From: Caballeronia glebae
GTDB taxonomy: Bacteria; Pseudomonadota; Gammaproteobacteria; Burkholderiales; Burkholderiaceae
Length of the DNA: 64,000 nt
Assembly: GCF_001545035.1 (NCBI RefSeq)
Contig: NZ_FCOJ02000025.1
Coordinates: forward strand, 1 to 64,000
Direction of reading: 5' to 3'
The position numbers and the translations under genes are program-made. Shown here piece by piece: positions 18,766 to 31,309 of this stretch. Below the pieces are notes generated by a model. That model had not been told where the DNA came from, did not search any database, and was given only the letters and a program-made list of their open reading frames with translations. The first letter of the stretch is position 1. Each line of letters starts with the position of its first letter.

Positions 18766-19569
18766 TTACTTCAGCACGACCTTCACATCGAAATACTTCT
18801 GCGCGAAGCGGTCGATCGTGCCGTCGTCCTTCAGCTCTTTCAGCGCGCGATTGAGCGCGTCTTTCAGCGCCTTGTCGTTCTTGCGCACGCCGAAGCCGAC
18901 GCCCGAACCCAGCAGCTTGTCATCCGCCACGGCCGGACCCGCGAACGCGAAGCCCGCGCCTTGCGGCCGCTTCAGAAAGCCCTTCGACGCCGCCTCGGCA
19001 TCCTGGAACGCCGCATCGAGACGCCCCGCAGCCAGATCCGCGTAAATCTGATCCTGCGCCTGATACGACTCGATATCGATGCCCGCGGTCGCCCATTTCG
19101 CCTTCGCGTAGGTCTCCTGGATCGAGCCCTGCAACACGCCGACGCGCTTGCCCTTCAGACTGTCGACGGTCGGCTGGATCGCGCTGCCCTTCTTCGCGAC
19201 GAGCTGATTCGGGACCGTATAGATCGGATCGGTAAAGTCGATGGCGAGCTTGCGCTTGTCGGTGATCGTCATGTCCGAGTTGATGCCGTCGAACTTGCGC
19301 GCCTGCAATGCGGGAATGAGGCCGTCGAACGAATTCTCGACCCACACGCATTTCATCTTCAGCTTCGCGCACACCGCATTGCCGATGTCGATATCGAAGC
19401 CCTGCAACTCGCCGCTCGGCGACTTCGATTCGAACGGCGCGTAAGACGCTTCGACGCCGAAGCGCAGTGGCTTCATGTCATCGGCCGCTTGCGCGTTCAA
19501 CGTGACGACAGCGGCGCCCAGCACCGCGAACGCGGCGAGCTTGCGACCGATCAGATGCGATTTCTTCAC
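18766..19569 (-). CDS. Periplasmic binding protein for basic amino acids (arginine/ornithine type)
   Basis: 267 residues of the family-3 solute-binding proteins. The signal peptide starts MKKSHLIGRKLAAF and ends at AQA. Start choice: GTG at 19569 lies six bases after AAGGAG, while the ATG at 19575 overlaps that Shine-Dalgarno, so GTG is preferred. LRFGVEASYAPFE and GFDIDIGNAVCAKL match the ArgT/HisJ/AotJ group. It is the last gene of the AST locus, 237 bases after astE, and may have its own promoter. Ligand specificity (arginine/ornithine) is inferred from context. Confidence 0.9.
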   Translation of the reverse strand: MKKSHLIGRKLAAFAVLGAAVVTLNAQAADDMKPLRFGVEASYAPFESKSPSGELQGFDIDIGNAVCAKLKMKCVWVENSFDGLIPALQARKFDGINSDMTITDKRKLAIDFTDPIYTVPNQLVAKKGSAIQPTVDSLKGKRVGVLQGSIQETYAKAKWATAGIDIESYQAQDQIYADLAAGRLDAAFQDAEAASKGFLKRPQGAGFAFAGPAVADDKLLGSGVGFGVRKNDKALKDALNRALKELKDDGTIDRFAQKYFDVKVVLK

Positions 19570-19806
19570 TTCCATCTCCTTGCATTGCGGTTCGATACGG
19601 ATGTCATGATGCGGCGTCGCACAGCCGACGAAGCATCGCGGCACAAAAAGCCACGATCGAATGCCAGCTGCGAATCGATGCGTCGCATCGAACACCGGGG
19701 CGCGATTGTAGCGCGCGCGAACTGGCGCTGCCTTCGACGAAGCCAGGAAGTGATCTGGCAAGCGGACGTCGCGCTCATGCAAAGCGACGAGCGCGACGAG
19801 ATGAGG

Positions 19807-20823
19807 TCAATCGAGAGAAGCGAGCGTGGAATCGGTCGTATCGACGACCATCAGGCCGGCGCGCAGACCCGGCTTCACTTTCGGATTCGGAAACACGATG
19901 CGCTCTTCGTCGTGCGACACGCGATAGCGGTAATCGCCATCGTGCGCCAGTTCGGCGCCAGCGGCGAACGCGGTGAAGTTCGGCACATCGCTCGCCACGT
20001 TCAGCACGAAGTGTTCGCTCTGCTTGTCGATTTGCGCGACGACCGTGAACACGCGCAGCGGCGCATTTTCCTTGACCGGCTCGCCCGCGATCAGACGCCG
20101 CAACGCCGCGTCCGATGCGGCAAAACGCGCGAGATCGTTCTCGCCGAACGGGCGCACCTTGCCGAGTTCGAGCGTACAGGCCAGCGCGCCCGATTCCTCC
20201 GCCGTGAAGTGCGTGAACGTGTTGCCCTTCTCGCGATGCAGGAGCACCGCCTGCAGACGCGCATCGCGCAGCCAGTCGAACATCGCGCGGGCCAGCGGCG
20301 CGCCCGTGTGCGGCAGCAACGCGAACTGCTCGAATACCGACGCGCGGATCGCGGTGTGCATGTCGATATGCCATTTCGGATGCGCGACGCCATCGAGGAA
20401 CTTCAGCGCCGCGCGCTCCAGTTCGGCCGCGCGCAATGCTTCGCGACTCCCGCGCAAACTCGCATGACGGCCGCTGAACAGGCGATTCAGATCGTCGTCG
20501 ATATAACGATCGCCCGCGCGCATCGCCTCGATGTTGCCGAGGATCACGAGCATGCGCGCGACAAGCGGCGCGCGGCCGTTCGCGATGTCCGCGACGAGCG
20601 ACGACAACATCTCGATCGGCGCGGTTTCATCGCCGTGAATGCCCGCCGATACGAGCATGCTATGCGTCGCCTCGCGCGCGGGTTCGAGCAACAGCATGCC
20701 TTCGCCCTGCCACGTCCAGCGCACGCCGGAAGACGCGGTTCCCGCGTGGACCGCGGGGCGCTTGCCGTCGAGCGTGAAGGCGAGAAAGTCTTCGAGCAAG
20801 GCTGAATCAGCGCTGGAAGTCAT
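19807..20823 (-). CDS. astE: Succinylglutamate desuccinylase
   Basis: 338 residues from ATG 20823 (an in-frame GTG at 20832 would add three residues). It is the last AST step: N-succinylglutamate to glutamate and succinate. The zinc site of the M14-like fold is visible: GIHGDETAP (H63, E66) and [10 protein letters not shown] (H156). Its start overlaps the astB stop by 17 bases. It belongs to the minus-strand AST operon. Confidence 0.93.
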   Translation of the reverse strand: MTSSADSALLEDFLAFTLDGKRPAVHAGTASSGVRWTWQGEGMLLLEPAREATHSMLVSAGIHGDETAPIEMLSSLVADIANGRAPLVARMLVILGNIEAMRAGDRYIDDDLNRLFSGRHASLRGSREALRAAELERAALKFLDGVAHPKWHIDMHTAIRASVFEQFALLPHTGAPLARAMFDWLRDARLQAVLLHREKGNTFTHFTAEESGALACTLELGKVRPFGENDLARFAASDAALRRLIAGEPVKENAPLRVFTVVAQIDKQSEHFVLNVASDVPNFTAFAAGAELAHDGDYRYRVSHDEERIVFPNPKVKPGLRAGLMVVDTTDSTLASLD

Positions 20824-22156
20824 AGACGGCACCGAGTCCGAGAATGGTCGTCAGCTCGTCGAGCGCGGCGCGCGATTCGGCGAGCAACTTCGGATCGGCG
20901 AGATCCGCGGGCGCGAGACGGTCGCGATAATGTTTGTCGATCCACGCGTCGAGCTGCGTGAAGAGCGCGTCGTTCATCCATGCGCGCGGGTTGACGGCGG
21001 CACGCTCGGCATCGTCGAGCACGACGCGCAAGCGCAGGCACGCCGGGCCGCCGCCGTTCTTCATGCTTTCGCGCAGATCGAAGACGAGCACTTCGTCGAT
21101 GGGCGTCTTGCGCGACGCGAGCGAATCGAGATACGCCGCCACGCGCGGGTTCTCGCGGCATTCCTGCGGCACGACGAGCAGTTGCCTGCCATCCGCGCTC
21201 GACAGCAATTGACTGTTGAAGAGGTACGACGAGACCGCATCCGCCACGCTCACTTCGCTGTCCGGCACTTCGAGCGCGTCGAACGGCGTGCCTTGCGCGC
21301 CGAGCTTCGCGCGCAGTTCGTCGTAGACCTTGTGCTGATCGACGAATGCGCGCTCATGGCAAAAGAGCGTCGTGCGGTTGCCGACCGCGATCACGTCGTT
21401 GTGGAAAACGCCGGCATCGATCACGTCGGGCGATTGCTGCGCGAACACGGTCGCTTCGGCGGATAAGCCGTGCAAGCGCGCGACCGCGCGGCTCGCTTCG
21501 AGCGTCTGACGCGCGGGATAACGCTGCGGCTGCGGACCGTGCCCGTACTCGCTACGTCCATACACGAAGAACTCGATGCCCTTCGCGCCGTACTCGCGCG
21601 CAAAACGCGTATGGTTCGCCGCGCCTTCGTCGCCGAGTGCGGGCGTGCCGGGCAGCGCGTGATGAACGCGAAAGCGCGCTTCATCCGCGAAAATTGCGCA
21701 AAGCGTACGGCGCGTTTCACCGTGTTCGATCGCGCGATGCAGCTTTGCCGCGAGATTGGCGGGCGTGAAATGCACGCGGCCGTCTTCCGTATCCGCCGAT
21801 GGACTCACGGTCGCCGCATTCGCGGTCCACATCGCCGATGCGGAACTCGCCGCCGCGAGCAACTCCGGCGCTTCTCGCGCGGCGCGCGCGATCACGCTGG
21901 CGTCGTCGCCGGAAAAGCCGACCGCGCGCAACAGTTTGATCGACGGACGTTCGAGCGGCGGCAACACGCCTTGCTGAAAGCCGAGATCCGCGAGCTGCTT
22001 CATCTTGCGCAAGCCCTGCTTCGCGGCGGCCTTCGGATTCGCCACCGACTTCTCGTTGCTGCGCGACGCGACGTTGCCGAACGAGAGTCCCGCGTAGTTG
22101 TGCGTCGGGCCGACCAGCCCGTCGAAATTCGCTTCGAATGCTTTCGATGCCTGCAT
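20807..22156 (-). CDS. astB: N-succinylarginine dihydrolase
   Basis: 449 residues, usual length for the family (amidinotransferase fold). It converts succinylarginine to succinylornithine, CO2 and two ammonia. The N-terminus [15 protein letters not shown] and the HNDVIAVGN segment, plus a C-terminal [10 protein letters not shown] stretch carrying the catalytic-type Cys, are characteristic. It starts 15 bases after astD. Confidence 0.96.
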   Translation of the reverse strand: MQASKAFEANFDGLVGPTHNYAGLSFGNVASRSNEKSVANPKAAAKQGLRKMKQLADLGFQQGVLPPLERPSIKLLRAVGFSGDDASVIARAAREAPELLAAASSASAMWTANAATVSPSADTEDGRVHFTPANLAAKLHRAIEHGETRRTLCAIFADEARFRVHHALPGTPALGDEGAANHTRFAREYGAKGIEFFVYGRSEYGHGPQPQRYPARQTLEASRAVARLHGLSAEATVFAQQSPDVIDAGVFHNDVIAVGNRTTLFCHERAFVDQHKVYDELRAKLGAQGTPFDALEVPDSEVSVADAVSSYLFNSQLLSSADGRQLLVVPQECRENPRVAAYLDSLASRKTPIDEVLVFDLRESMKNGGGPACLRLRVVLDDAERAAVNPRAWMNDALFTQLDAWIDKHYRDRLAPADLADPKLLAESRAALDELTTILGLGAVYDFQR

Positions 22157-22171
22157 GTTCGATCCCGCCGC

Positions 22172-24682
<2,511 letters not shown>

Positions 24683-24686
<4 letters not shown>

Positions 24687-25732
24687 TGCAATTCTCCCGA
24701 TGCCTGATGCAACGGCACGCAACGCACCGTATCCTTGTCCTCCACGCCGAGCACGTCACGCGCGGACGCGGTCAATGCGGCGCCGTCGGCGCGCGTTCCC
24801 GCGAGTCCCGCGACGATGCAACGGAACGCGTGCGCGCCGCCCGCCGCGACGAGATACGGCGCACCGCTTTCGACCGCGACATCGCGCACCGCGCGCAACT
24901 CGCCCGAACTTGCCGACGCGCTCTTGTCGACGGCGATCGTCAGCACGGGGCCCGCATCGAAGATATCGACATAACGATCCGGCTCGAAACCTTCTTCCAG
25001 ATGGATGTCGTAAGCGAGCAGCGTGCGTGCGTTCGGTTCGCCGAGCACGCGCTGCGCGTCGCCGGGAAGCAGCGGCACATAAAGCGGATAGCTCGGCATG
25101 ACTTCAGCGATGAACGTGCGGCTGCGTCCGCCCGACTCCGATTCGACCTGTTCGAAGTCGCGGCCGAAGAACCTGCGTCCGACCGCGTCCCAGAATGGCG
25201 ACGCGCCGGCGTCGTCGGTGACGCCGAGCATCAGCGAAAACACTTCGCTCGAAAAGCGCTTGCGATTCGCCGCGATGTAGATCATGCGCGCGCGTGACAG
25301 CAGATGCGCGGCCGCCTGGTTCGCTTCGTCGCGCAACGACGGATCGACATAAAAACCCGTCAGACGGCTCATGCCCGTCAGTTCGTGCGACATCGTGAGC
25401 GCGTGAATCTTGCGATTCACCTTCAGTTCGCGCGACGCGTGAATCAGCGCATCGTTGCGAAACGCATAGAACGGCTCGGAATAACCCGCCGACGCGACGA
25501 TGCTCGACGTGCCGAGCAGCCTGCCCGTTAGCGAGTCTTCGAGCACGAAGAGATAGAACTCCTCGCCGGGAAATTCCACTTCGGCGCGAAACGAGTCTTC
25601 CGACAGGGCGACGCGCGTTTCGAGCGCGCGCCGGTCGCGCGGCAACGAATGCAGCACGGGCAGCGCTGCACGCGCCATCCGTTCGAGCTCGTCGAGATCG
25701 GAGAGTCTTGCGGGGCGGACAAAGAGCATCAT
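24683..25732 (-). CDS. aruF: Arginine/ornithine N-succinyltransferase, alpha-type subunit
   Basis: 349 residues, clearly paralogous to the next gene (shared SEPFYAFRN, DPSLRDEANQ, YVDIFDAGPVL segments) but more divergent. It is the first of two translationally coupled succinyltransferase genes, as in Pseudomonas aruF-aruG, where alpha and beta subunits form one enzyme. ATG codons at 25732 and 25729 both fit. It lies 13 bases after the transaminase stop. Confidence 0.92.
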
Positions 25733-25745
25733 CGAATCCCGTTGA

Positions 25746-26972
25746 TCACTTGACGGCAGCCGCGCCGACGACCTGCTCGATCGCCTTTTCGATGCGCGCG
25801 AAGCCTTCGTCGAGATCGGCCGCCGGCATGATGAGCGAAGGCGCGAAGCGCAGCACGTTCGGCCCCGCGATCAGCATGATGACGCCGTTCGCCGCCGCCG
25901 CATTGAGCACGTCCTTCGCGCGATCCTTGTAGGCGTCGCTCAGTTCGGCGCCGATCAGCAGACCGCGTCCGCGAATCTCCTTGAACATGCCGAAGCGCTC
26001 GTTGATGCGTTCCAGATGCGCCTTGATCGCGCGGCTGCGCTCGTGCACGCCTTCGAGAAGCTTAGGTTCACTGATGAGTTCGACGACTTTCTCCGCGATC
26101 GATGCGCCCAGCGGATTGCCGCCGTAAGTCGTGCCGTGCACGCCGACCTTGAAGTGAGCGGCGATGTCGTTGGTCGTCAGCATCACGCCGATCGGAAAGC
26201 CGTTGCCCAGCGCCTTCGCGCTCGTGAGAATGTCCGGCGTCACGCCGTACTGCATGTACGCGTAGAACGTGCCGGTGCGGCCGACGCCCGTCTGCACTTC
26301 ATCGAAAATCAGCAGCGCGCCGTGCTTGTCGCAGGCTTCGCGCAAGCCCTTCAGGAACGCGGGATCGGCGGGTAGCACGCCGCCTTCGCCCTGCACCGGC
26401 TCGACGATCACCGCGCAGGTTTTCGGGCCGATGGCTTCGAGCGCCTTCGGCAGATCGTTGTACGGCAGATGACGGATGCCCTGCGGCTGCGGGCCGAAGC
26501 CTTCGGCATATTTCGGCTGGCCGCCGACGCTCACCGTGAAGAACGTGCGGCCGTGGAACGACTGCGTGAACGAGATGATCTCGATCTTGTCGTCGCCGTG
26601 ATTGTCGATCGCATAGCGGCGCGCGAGCTTCAGCGCCGCTTCGTTCGCTTCCGCGCCCGAGTTCGCGAAGAACGCACGGTCGGCGAAGGTGAGATCGGTC
26701 AGGCGTTTCGCGAGACGCAACACCGGCGCGTTGGTATAGCCGTTGCCGATATGCCAGAGCTTTTCGCCCTGCTCGTGCAGCACTTTCAGCAATTCCGGAT
26801 GACCGTGGCCCAGCGCCGTCACCGCGATGCCGCCGGCGAAATCGACATAATCGCGGCCTTCGGTGTCCCATACGCGCGAGCCGCGGCCCCGGTCGGGCAC
26901 GAAACTGGCCGGCGCGAACACCGGAACCATTACCTCGTCGAACGTACCGCGATTCACATTGATGTCGGTCAT
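25746..26972 (-). CDS. aruC: Acetylornithine/succinylornithine transaminase
   Basis: 408 residues from ATG 26972, preceded by AGGAG. It is a class III PLP aminotransferase with GNGYTNAPVLRLAKRL, the FANSGAEANEAALKLAR cofactor segment, DEVQTGVGRTG and the PLP lysine in TSAKALGNGFPIG. In this operon its job is the succinylornithine transamination of the AST route; members also serve as ArgD in arginine synthesis. First catabolic gene after the regulator, with a 104-base gap that may hold a promoter. Confidence 0.93.
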   Translation of the reverse strand: MTDINVNRGTFDEVMVPVFAPASFVPDRGRGSRVWDTEGRDYVDFAGGIAVTALGHGHPELLKVLHEQGEKLWHIGNGYTNAPVLRLAKRLTDLTFADRAFFANSGAEANEAALKLARRYAIDNHGDDKIEIISFTQSFHGRTFFTVSVGGQPKYAEGFGPQPQGIRHLPYNDLPKALEAIGPKTCAVIVEPVQGEGGVLPADPAFLKGLREACDKHGALLIFDEVQTGVGRTGTFYAYMQYGVTPDILTSAKALGNGFPIGVMLTTNDIAAHFKVGVHGTTYGGNPLGASIAEKVVELISEPKLLEGVHERSRAIKAHLERINERFGMFKEIRGRGLLIGAELSDAYKDRAKDVLNAAAANGVIMLIAGPNVLRFAPSLIMPAADLDEGFARIEKAIEQVVGAAAVK

Positions 26973-27076
26973 GAGCCACTCCTCGTCTGGTTCGTGCAAT
27001 TCTTTCGATATTAAGCAATCGCGTGCGTTCCGTCTTGCGCGTTCGCGACATGCTTCGATGGGCTTTTTCGCGGCTT

Positions 27077-28090
27077 TCACGCCGCGCCGGGCGGCTCGAT
27101 CAGCGCGCCGCCGCGCGGTTCGTCGATCGCCTTGCCGCTCTGCTTTTCGATCCAGTTGCGGCGCTCCTCGCGCGGCGTCACACCGAACCGGTCGCGATAC
27201 GCATTGGAGAAATGCGCCGCCGATGAAAACCCGCACGCGAGGCTGATCTGCACCACGGATTTGCTTGTGCGCTGCAACTGCGTGCGCGCCTTCGTCAGAC
27301 GCAGATTGAGGTAATACTTCGACGGCATCGCGCCGAGATACTGTCGAAACAGCCGTTCAAGCTGCCGTCGTGAAATGCCGACGAGACTCGCGATTTCATC
27401 GGTGGCGAGCGGGTCTTCGATGTTCGCTTCCATCAGTTGCAGCGCGTCGTTGAGCCGCGGATGCCGCTCGCCCGGCGCGGTGACGAACGGAATACGCTGA
27501 CGTTCCGTGCCCGCGCGCAAGGTGCCGATGCCAAGCGAATCCGCGATGCGCTCGGCGAGTTCCGGGCCGTGATCGCGCGCGATCATCGCGAGCATGAATT
27601 CGATGCTCGCCTGGCCGCCCGCGCACGTGGCGCGGTCGCGGTCGATCTCGAAGATCTGCTGGCTCACGATCGCGCGCTCGAACTGCTCGGTGAATTGCTG
27701 ATACGTTTCCCAGTTCACCGCGACGCGATACTGCGAAAGCTGCCCGGCCATCGCGAGCCACCATACGCCATGATGAATGCCGGACACGAGCGGCGTGCGC
27801 GGCGCCACGCGCGCGAGGCTCGCGAGAAAGAGCCGGTAGTCGGCGAACTGCTGATAGCGCTCCGACACGACGATAAGCCAGTCGCAGCGCACGGCGTCGT
27901 TGAATGCGCAATCGGCGGGAAGCTGCGCGCCGCCCGAGAGCGGCACGGGACGGCCGTCCCAGGAACAGATGCGCCATTCGTAGAGGCGATGCCCGTCGAT
28001 CTCGTTGGCGAGCGAAAGACTGTCGATGATCGGCCCGATGCCGCTCATCGACACCGGCGGCAGCGCGACGATCGCAACTTGCAGCGTCAC
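27077..28090 (-). CDS. GlxA-type AraC-family regulator (ArgR-like)
   Basis: 337 residues. The N-terminal DJ-1/PfpI-like sensor domain (about 1-190) lacks an obvious catalytic nucleophile, and a C-terminal AraC double helix-turn-helix (about 225-310) ends with SLACGFSSAAHFSNAYRDRFG and the TPRE motif. It matches the pseudomonad ArgR that activates aru and aot genes in response to arginine. It lies one base after the ABC ATPase gene, inside the transport-catabolism operon, so it is likely autoregulated. Confidence 0.9.
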   Translation of the reverse strand: MTLQVAIVALPPVSMSGIGPIIDSLSLANEIDGHRLYEWRICSWDGRPVPLSGGAQLPADCAFNDAVRCDWLIVVSERYQQFADYRLFLASLARVAPRTPLVSGIHHGVWWLAMAGQLSQYRVAVNWETYQQFTEQFERAIVSQQIFEIDRDRATCAGGQASIEFMLAMIARDHGPELAERIADSLGIGTLRAGTERQRIPFVTAPGERHPRLNDALQLMEANIEDPLATDEIASLVGISRRQLERLFRQYLGAMPSKYYLNLRLTKARTQLQRTSKSVVQISLACGFSSAAHFSNAYRDRFGVTPREERRNWIEKQSGKAIDEPRGGALIEPPGAA

Positions 28091-28091
28091 G

Positions 28092-28919
28092 TTACTTGAG
28101 GCTGCCCGACAGGAACTGGCGCAGCCGATCGCTCTTCGGCGCGCTCAGCACTTCCGAGGGCGCGCCCTCTTCCTCCGTGCGTCCCTGATGCAGAAACATC
28201 ACGTGATTCGACACGTTGCGCGCGAAGCCCATCTCGTGCGTGACGACGATCATCGTGCGGCCTTCTTCGGCGAGACGCTGCATCACCTTGAGCACTTCGC
28301 CGACGAGTTCGGGATCGAGCGCGGACGTGGGTTCGTCGAAGAGCATGACGTCGGGATGCATCGCGAGCGCGCGCGCAATCGCGACACGCTGCTGCTGCCC
28401 GCCCGACAAATGCGACGGATATTGCTTCTCGACGCGCGGCGGCAAGCCCACTTTCTCCAGATACTCGCGCGCGCGGTCCTCGGCTTCCTTCTTCGATATG
28501 CCGAGCACGTGCAAAGGCGCTTCCATCACATTCTCGATGGCCGTCATGTGCGACCACAGGTTGAAGTGCTGGAACACCATCGCGAGCTTGGTGCGCACGC
28601 GCTGCAACTGCTTGTGATCCGCGACTTCGAGACTGCCGGCTTTATCGGTTTTGGTGCGCACGGCTTCGCCATCGACGATGATCCGCCCCGCGTTCGGCCG
28701 CTCCAGAAAGTTGATGCAGCGCAGAAACGTGCTCTTGCCCGAGCCGCTCGCGCCGATGATGCTGATCACATCGCCCGCTTTGGCTGCGAGCGAAACGCCC
28801 TTCAGCACTTCGTTGTCGCCGTAGCGCTTGTGAATGTCCTCGGCGACGAGCTTGGTCGCGACGTCTTTGGCGGTTGGCTGCAACGCTTTCTCCTCGGGTG
28901 ATGACAAGGTCTCTTCCAT
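28092..28919 (-). CDS. Amino-acid ABC transporter ATPase (HisP/AotP type)
   Basis: 275 residues. Walker [10 protein letters not shown] (~56-64), Q-loop VFQHFNLW, signature LSGGQQQR, Walker [15 protein letters not shown] and the switch His in VVTHEMGFA are all intact. A ~20-residue N-terminal extension precedes the usual HisP start. It powers uptake of basic amino acids with the two permeases just upstream and the binding protein at 18.8 kb. Confidence 0.95.
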   Translation of the reverse strand: MEETLSSPEEKALQPTAKDVATKLVAEDIHKRYGDNEVLKGVSLAAKAGDVISIIGASGSGKSTFLRCINFLERPNAGRIIVDGEAVRTKTDKAGSLEVADHKQLQRVRTKLAMVFQHFNLWSHMTAIENVMEAPLHVLGISKKEAEDRAREYLEKVGLPPRVEKQYPSHLSGGQQQRVAIARALAMHPDVMLFDEPTSALDPELVGEVLKVMQRLAEEGRTMIVVTHEMGFARNVSNHVMFLHQGRTEEEGAPSEVLSAPKSDRLRQFLSGSLK

Positions 28920-28940
28920 GGGTTCGGATTCTACCGCTCG

Positions 28941-29672
28941 TCAGGCGCGGGCCGCGCGCGCCGCGCCCGCCGGCCGCAGATACGCGAGCCAGCGCTGCTC
29001 GGCGCGCCGGAACGCCGCCACGAGCGCGAACGAGATCGCCACGTACAGCAAGGCCGCGATGCCGAACGACTCGAATGACTGATAGGTCGCCGAATTCGCG
29101 TCGCGCGCGACCTTCAGGATGTCCGGCACGGTGGCGGTGAAGGCGACCGTCGTCGCGTGCAGCATCAGGATCACTTCGTTGCTGTACAAAGGCAACGCGC
29201 GCCGCAGCGCGGACGGCAGGATCACGCGGCGATACATCGTGAACGTGCTCATGCCGTAGGCGCGCGCGGCCTCCACTTCGCCGTGGGGAATGCCGCGGAT
29301 CGCGCCGGCGAAGATTTCGGTCGTGTAGGCGCACGTGTTCAATGCGAACGCGAGGATCGCGCAATTGAAGCCGCTCTTGAAGAACGCTTCGAGCAGGGAC
29401 TGCGTGCGCACGAATTCCAGGCTGTACATGCCGGTGTAGAGCAGCAGCAGTTGCACGTAAAGCGGCGTGCCGCGAAACACATACGTGTAGATGCGCACGG
29501 GCGTCGAAAGCCATCGGTTGCGCGACACGCGCGCGCAGGCGAGCGGCACCGCCGCGCAGAAACCGAGCGCGATCGATGCGACGAGCAGCCACAACGTGAC
29601 GACGAGGCCCGACGCGCGCATGCCGTCGGAGTACAGGAACGGACGCCAGTATTCGGCGAAGATCTGGATCAT
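28941..29672 (-). CDS. Amino-acid ABC transporter permease (HisM type)
   Basis: 243 residues with five membrane segments and the EAA-type loop EVEAARAYGMSTFTMYRRVILPSA (written here only as a landmark near 133-156) that contacts the ATPase. Start ATG 29672. It is 22 bases after the first permease gene and 21 bases before the ATPase gene. Confidence 0.93.
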   Translation of the reverse strand: MIQIFAEYWRPFLYSDGMRASGLVVTLWLLVASIALGFCAAVPLACARVSRNRWLSTPVRIYTYVFRGTPLYVQLLLLYTGMYSLEFVRTQSLLEAFFKSGFNCAILAFALNTCAYTTEIFAGAIRGIPHGEVEAARAYGMSTFTMYRRVILPSALRRALPLYSNEVILMLHATTVAFTATVPDILKVARDANSATYQSFESFGIAALLYVAISFALVAAFRRAEQRWLAYLRPAGAARAARA

Positions 29673-29694
29673 GTCGGTCGCTCGCTAGCAGGGA

Positions 29695-30384
29695 TCAAAG
29701 TTCGGCGTGCCGCACGCCGATCGAATAGCGGCGCTCCAGCGCCATCAGCACGAGGTTCGATACGCTCGTGATCGCGAGATAGATCAACGCCGCGACGAGG
29801 ATGAAGAAGAACATGTTGAAGGTGCTCTTGCCCGCGTCCTGCGCGGCCTTCACGACATCCGCGAGACCGATGATCGACACGAGCGCCGTCGCCTTCACGA
29901 GCACCTGCCAGTTGTTGCCGATGCCCGGCAGCGCGAAACGCATCATCTGCGGAAAGAGAATGCGGCCGAACACGCGCATGCCGCTCATGCCGTAAGCGCT
30001 GCCCGCTTCGAGCTGGCCGCGCGGCACCGCGAGAAACGCGCCGCGAAACGTCTCGGTGAAATACGCGCCGTAGATGAAGCCGAGCGTGAGCACGCCGGCC
30101 GTGAACGGATCGATGTCGAACTGGTCCCAGCCGAACGCATCGGTGAGATTGTTCAGCGCGATCTGAATGCTGTAGAAAAGCAGAAGCATCAGCACGAGAT
30201 CGGGCACGGAGCGGATGAGCGTGGTGTACGCGGTCGCGATGCCGCGCAAGGGCGCGTGGCGCGAGAGTTTCGCGGATGCCCCGGCCAGGCCGAGCAGCAC
30301 CGATACCGCGAGAGACAGCACCGCGAGCGCGAGCGTCTCTTTGGCGCCCGCCCAAAGGAGCGGGCCAAAGCCGTACAAGATCAA
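29695..30384 (-). CDS. Amino-acid ABC transporter permease (HisQ type)
   Basis: 229 residues. There is no ATG near the conserved N-terminus; TTG at 30384 is preceded by GGAGG at exactly six bases, giving MILYGFGPLLWAG, the normal HisQ start. Five to six membrane segments and an EAA loop (LEAGSAYGMSG, ILFPQMMRFALPG) are seen. First gene of the whole transport/AST block, so its upstream gap should hold the main promoter. Confidence 0.9.
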   Translation of the reverse strand: MILYGFGPLLWAGAKETLALAVLSLAVSVLLGLAGASAKLSRHAPLRGIATAYTTLIRSVPDLVLMLLLFYSIQIALNNLTDAFGWDQFDIDPFTAGVLTLGFIYGAYFTETFRGAFLAVPRGQLEAGSAYGMSGMRVFGRILFPQMMRFALPGIGNNWQVLVKATALVSIIGLADVVKAAQDAGKSTFNMFFFILVAALIYLAITSVSNLVLMALERRYSIGVRHAEL

Positions 30385-30665
30385 GAGTCGCCTCCATCGT
30401 CTTTCGGTGAAAGAAGCGGAGCGCGACAGCGAGCGCTCCAGCGATTGGCGGCGATACTCGCAAGCGAAATTCAATCGCTCAATTGCGATGAAGCGCGTTT
30501 GCTGCGACGCAGCATCGTGCTCGGATGCGCAGTCGTGCGGCGAAGCGCCCGCCGTGCAACGCTGGCCGCGCGCGACAGACAGGAAAACCCGCATACGCGC
30601 GGCATACGAAAATTGCGCTTTTCAGGTCGCATTTTCGATAGGCCGCGCGCGCGGCTTTTTCAGGC
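30385..30665. other. Intergenic region upstream of the AST/transport locus
   Basis: 281 bases without a convincing gene. It should hold the promoter of the minus-strand transporter/AST operon, but no good sigma-70 hexamer pair stood out. An imperfect inverted repeat (30607-30617 with 30628-30637) and a GC palindrome with a T-run (30642-30660, plus direction, of no obvious use here) are present. Confidence 0.4.
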
Positions 30666-31064
30666 TTATGCGCGCGCGACGTCCCGCACGCGTTGCGCGA
30701 CCTGCCCGTTCGCGACCGCGATTTCCGGGCTGTCCTGCAGCAAGGGCAGAAATTGCTCAGCGAACGCGGGATCGCGCGTGCCGGCGCTGAACATGTCGAC
30801 GACCGCCTTCGCGTGCGCGATGCGCGCGTCCTCGGTGGCTTCGTCGTCGTCGAGGACGTCGTCGATGGCGGCGATCAGCGTCGAGAACGGCGCGAGCCAG
30901 CGATACGCCGATCCGTTGATCACGATCTGCAGGAATTCGCCCGGCGACACCGGCTCGAACTCGGCCTCGTGACGCGCGCGCAGATGCGCGAGCACGCTGC
31001 GATGAAGCGCGAGCAGCGGATGCCGCACGTCGCGCAGAAAAGCGGTGGCTGTCTGGTCGTTCAT
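30666..31064 (-). CDS. Uncharacterised 132-aa protein
   Basis: 132 residues from ATG 31064, with GAGG seven bases upstream. Mainly helical by composition, with an acidic stretch (DDVLDDDEATED near 66-77) and no signal peptide or membrane segment. I do not recognise the family. Its upstream region begins, 26 bases from the ATG, with the nested inverted-repeat element, so any promoter must lie within or beyond that element. Confidence 0.7.
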   Translation of the reverse strand: MNDQTATAFLRDVRHPLLALHRSVLAHLRARHEAEFEPVSPGEFLQIVINGSAYRWLAPFSTLIAAIDDVLDDDEATEDARIAHAKAVVDMFSAGTRDPAFAEQFLPLLQDSPEIAVANGQVAQRVRDVARA

Positions 31065-31090
31065 GATCGTGCCTCGTCTGGAAACATATA

Positions 31091-31285
31091 GGGTCTGCTC
31101 ACCAATTAAACGGCCATGCGTTGCCCCGTAAAGGGCCGATCGCAAGGAATGCAACGAAGCGAATATCGGGAAATATTCGCAAGGAGCATGACGCCGCGAG
31201 CGGCCCTTTACGGGGCAACCTCTGACTATGAATTCAATCTTGGGGAACGCTTGTTCGCATGGCCGTTTAATTGGTGAACAGACCC
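31091..31285. mobile_element. MITE-like element of three nested inverted repeats
   Basis: About 195 bases, no gene inside. Outer arms: 31091-31120 and 31256-31285, 30 bp with a single mismatch, beginning GGGTCTG and ending CAGACCC, flanked on both sides by TA. Second arms: 31121-31143 and 31196-31218, 23 bp with one mismatch, directly abutting the outer left arm. Third: GCGAATAT/ATATTCGC (31159-31166, 31173-31180) around CGGGAA. Terminal repeats plus a possible TA target duplication and lack of coding sequence fit a miniature inverted-repeat transposable element derived from an IS with GGGTCTGTTCA-type ends. The parent family could not be checked. Confidence 0.72.
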
Positions 31286-31309
31286 TAGATAAGGACGATT
31301 CGAAGCCGA

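Noticed and set aside
30642..30660. GC palindrome followed by five T as a terminator
   Set aside because: Its T-run is on the plus strand while both neighbouring genes are on the minus strand, so it has no transcript to end.
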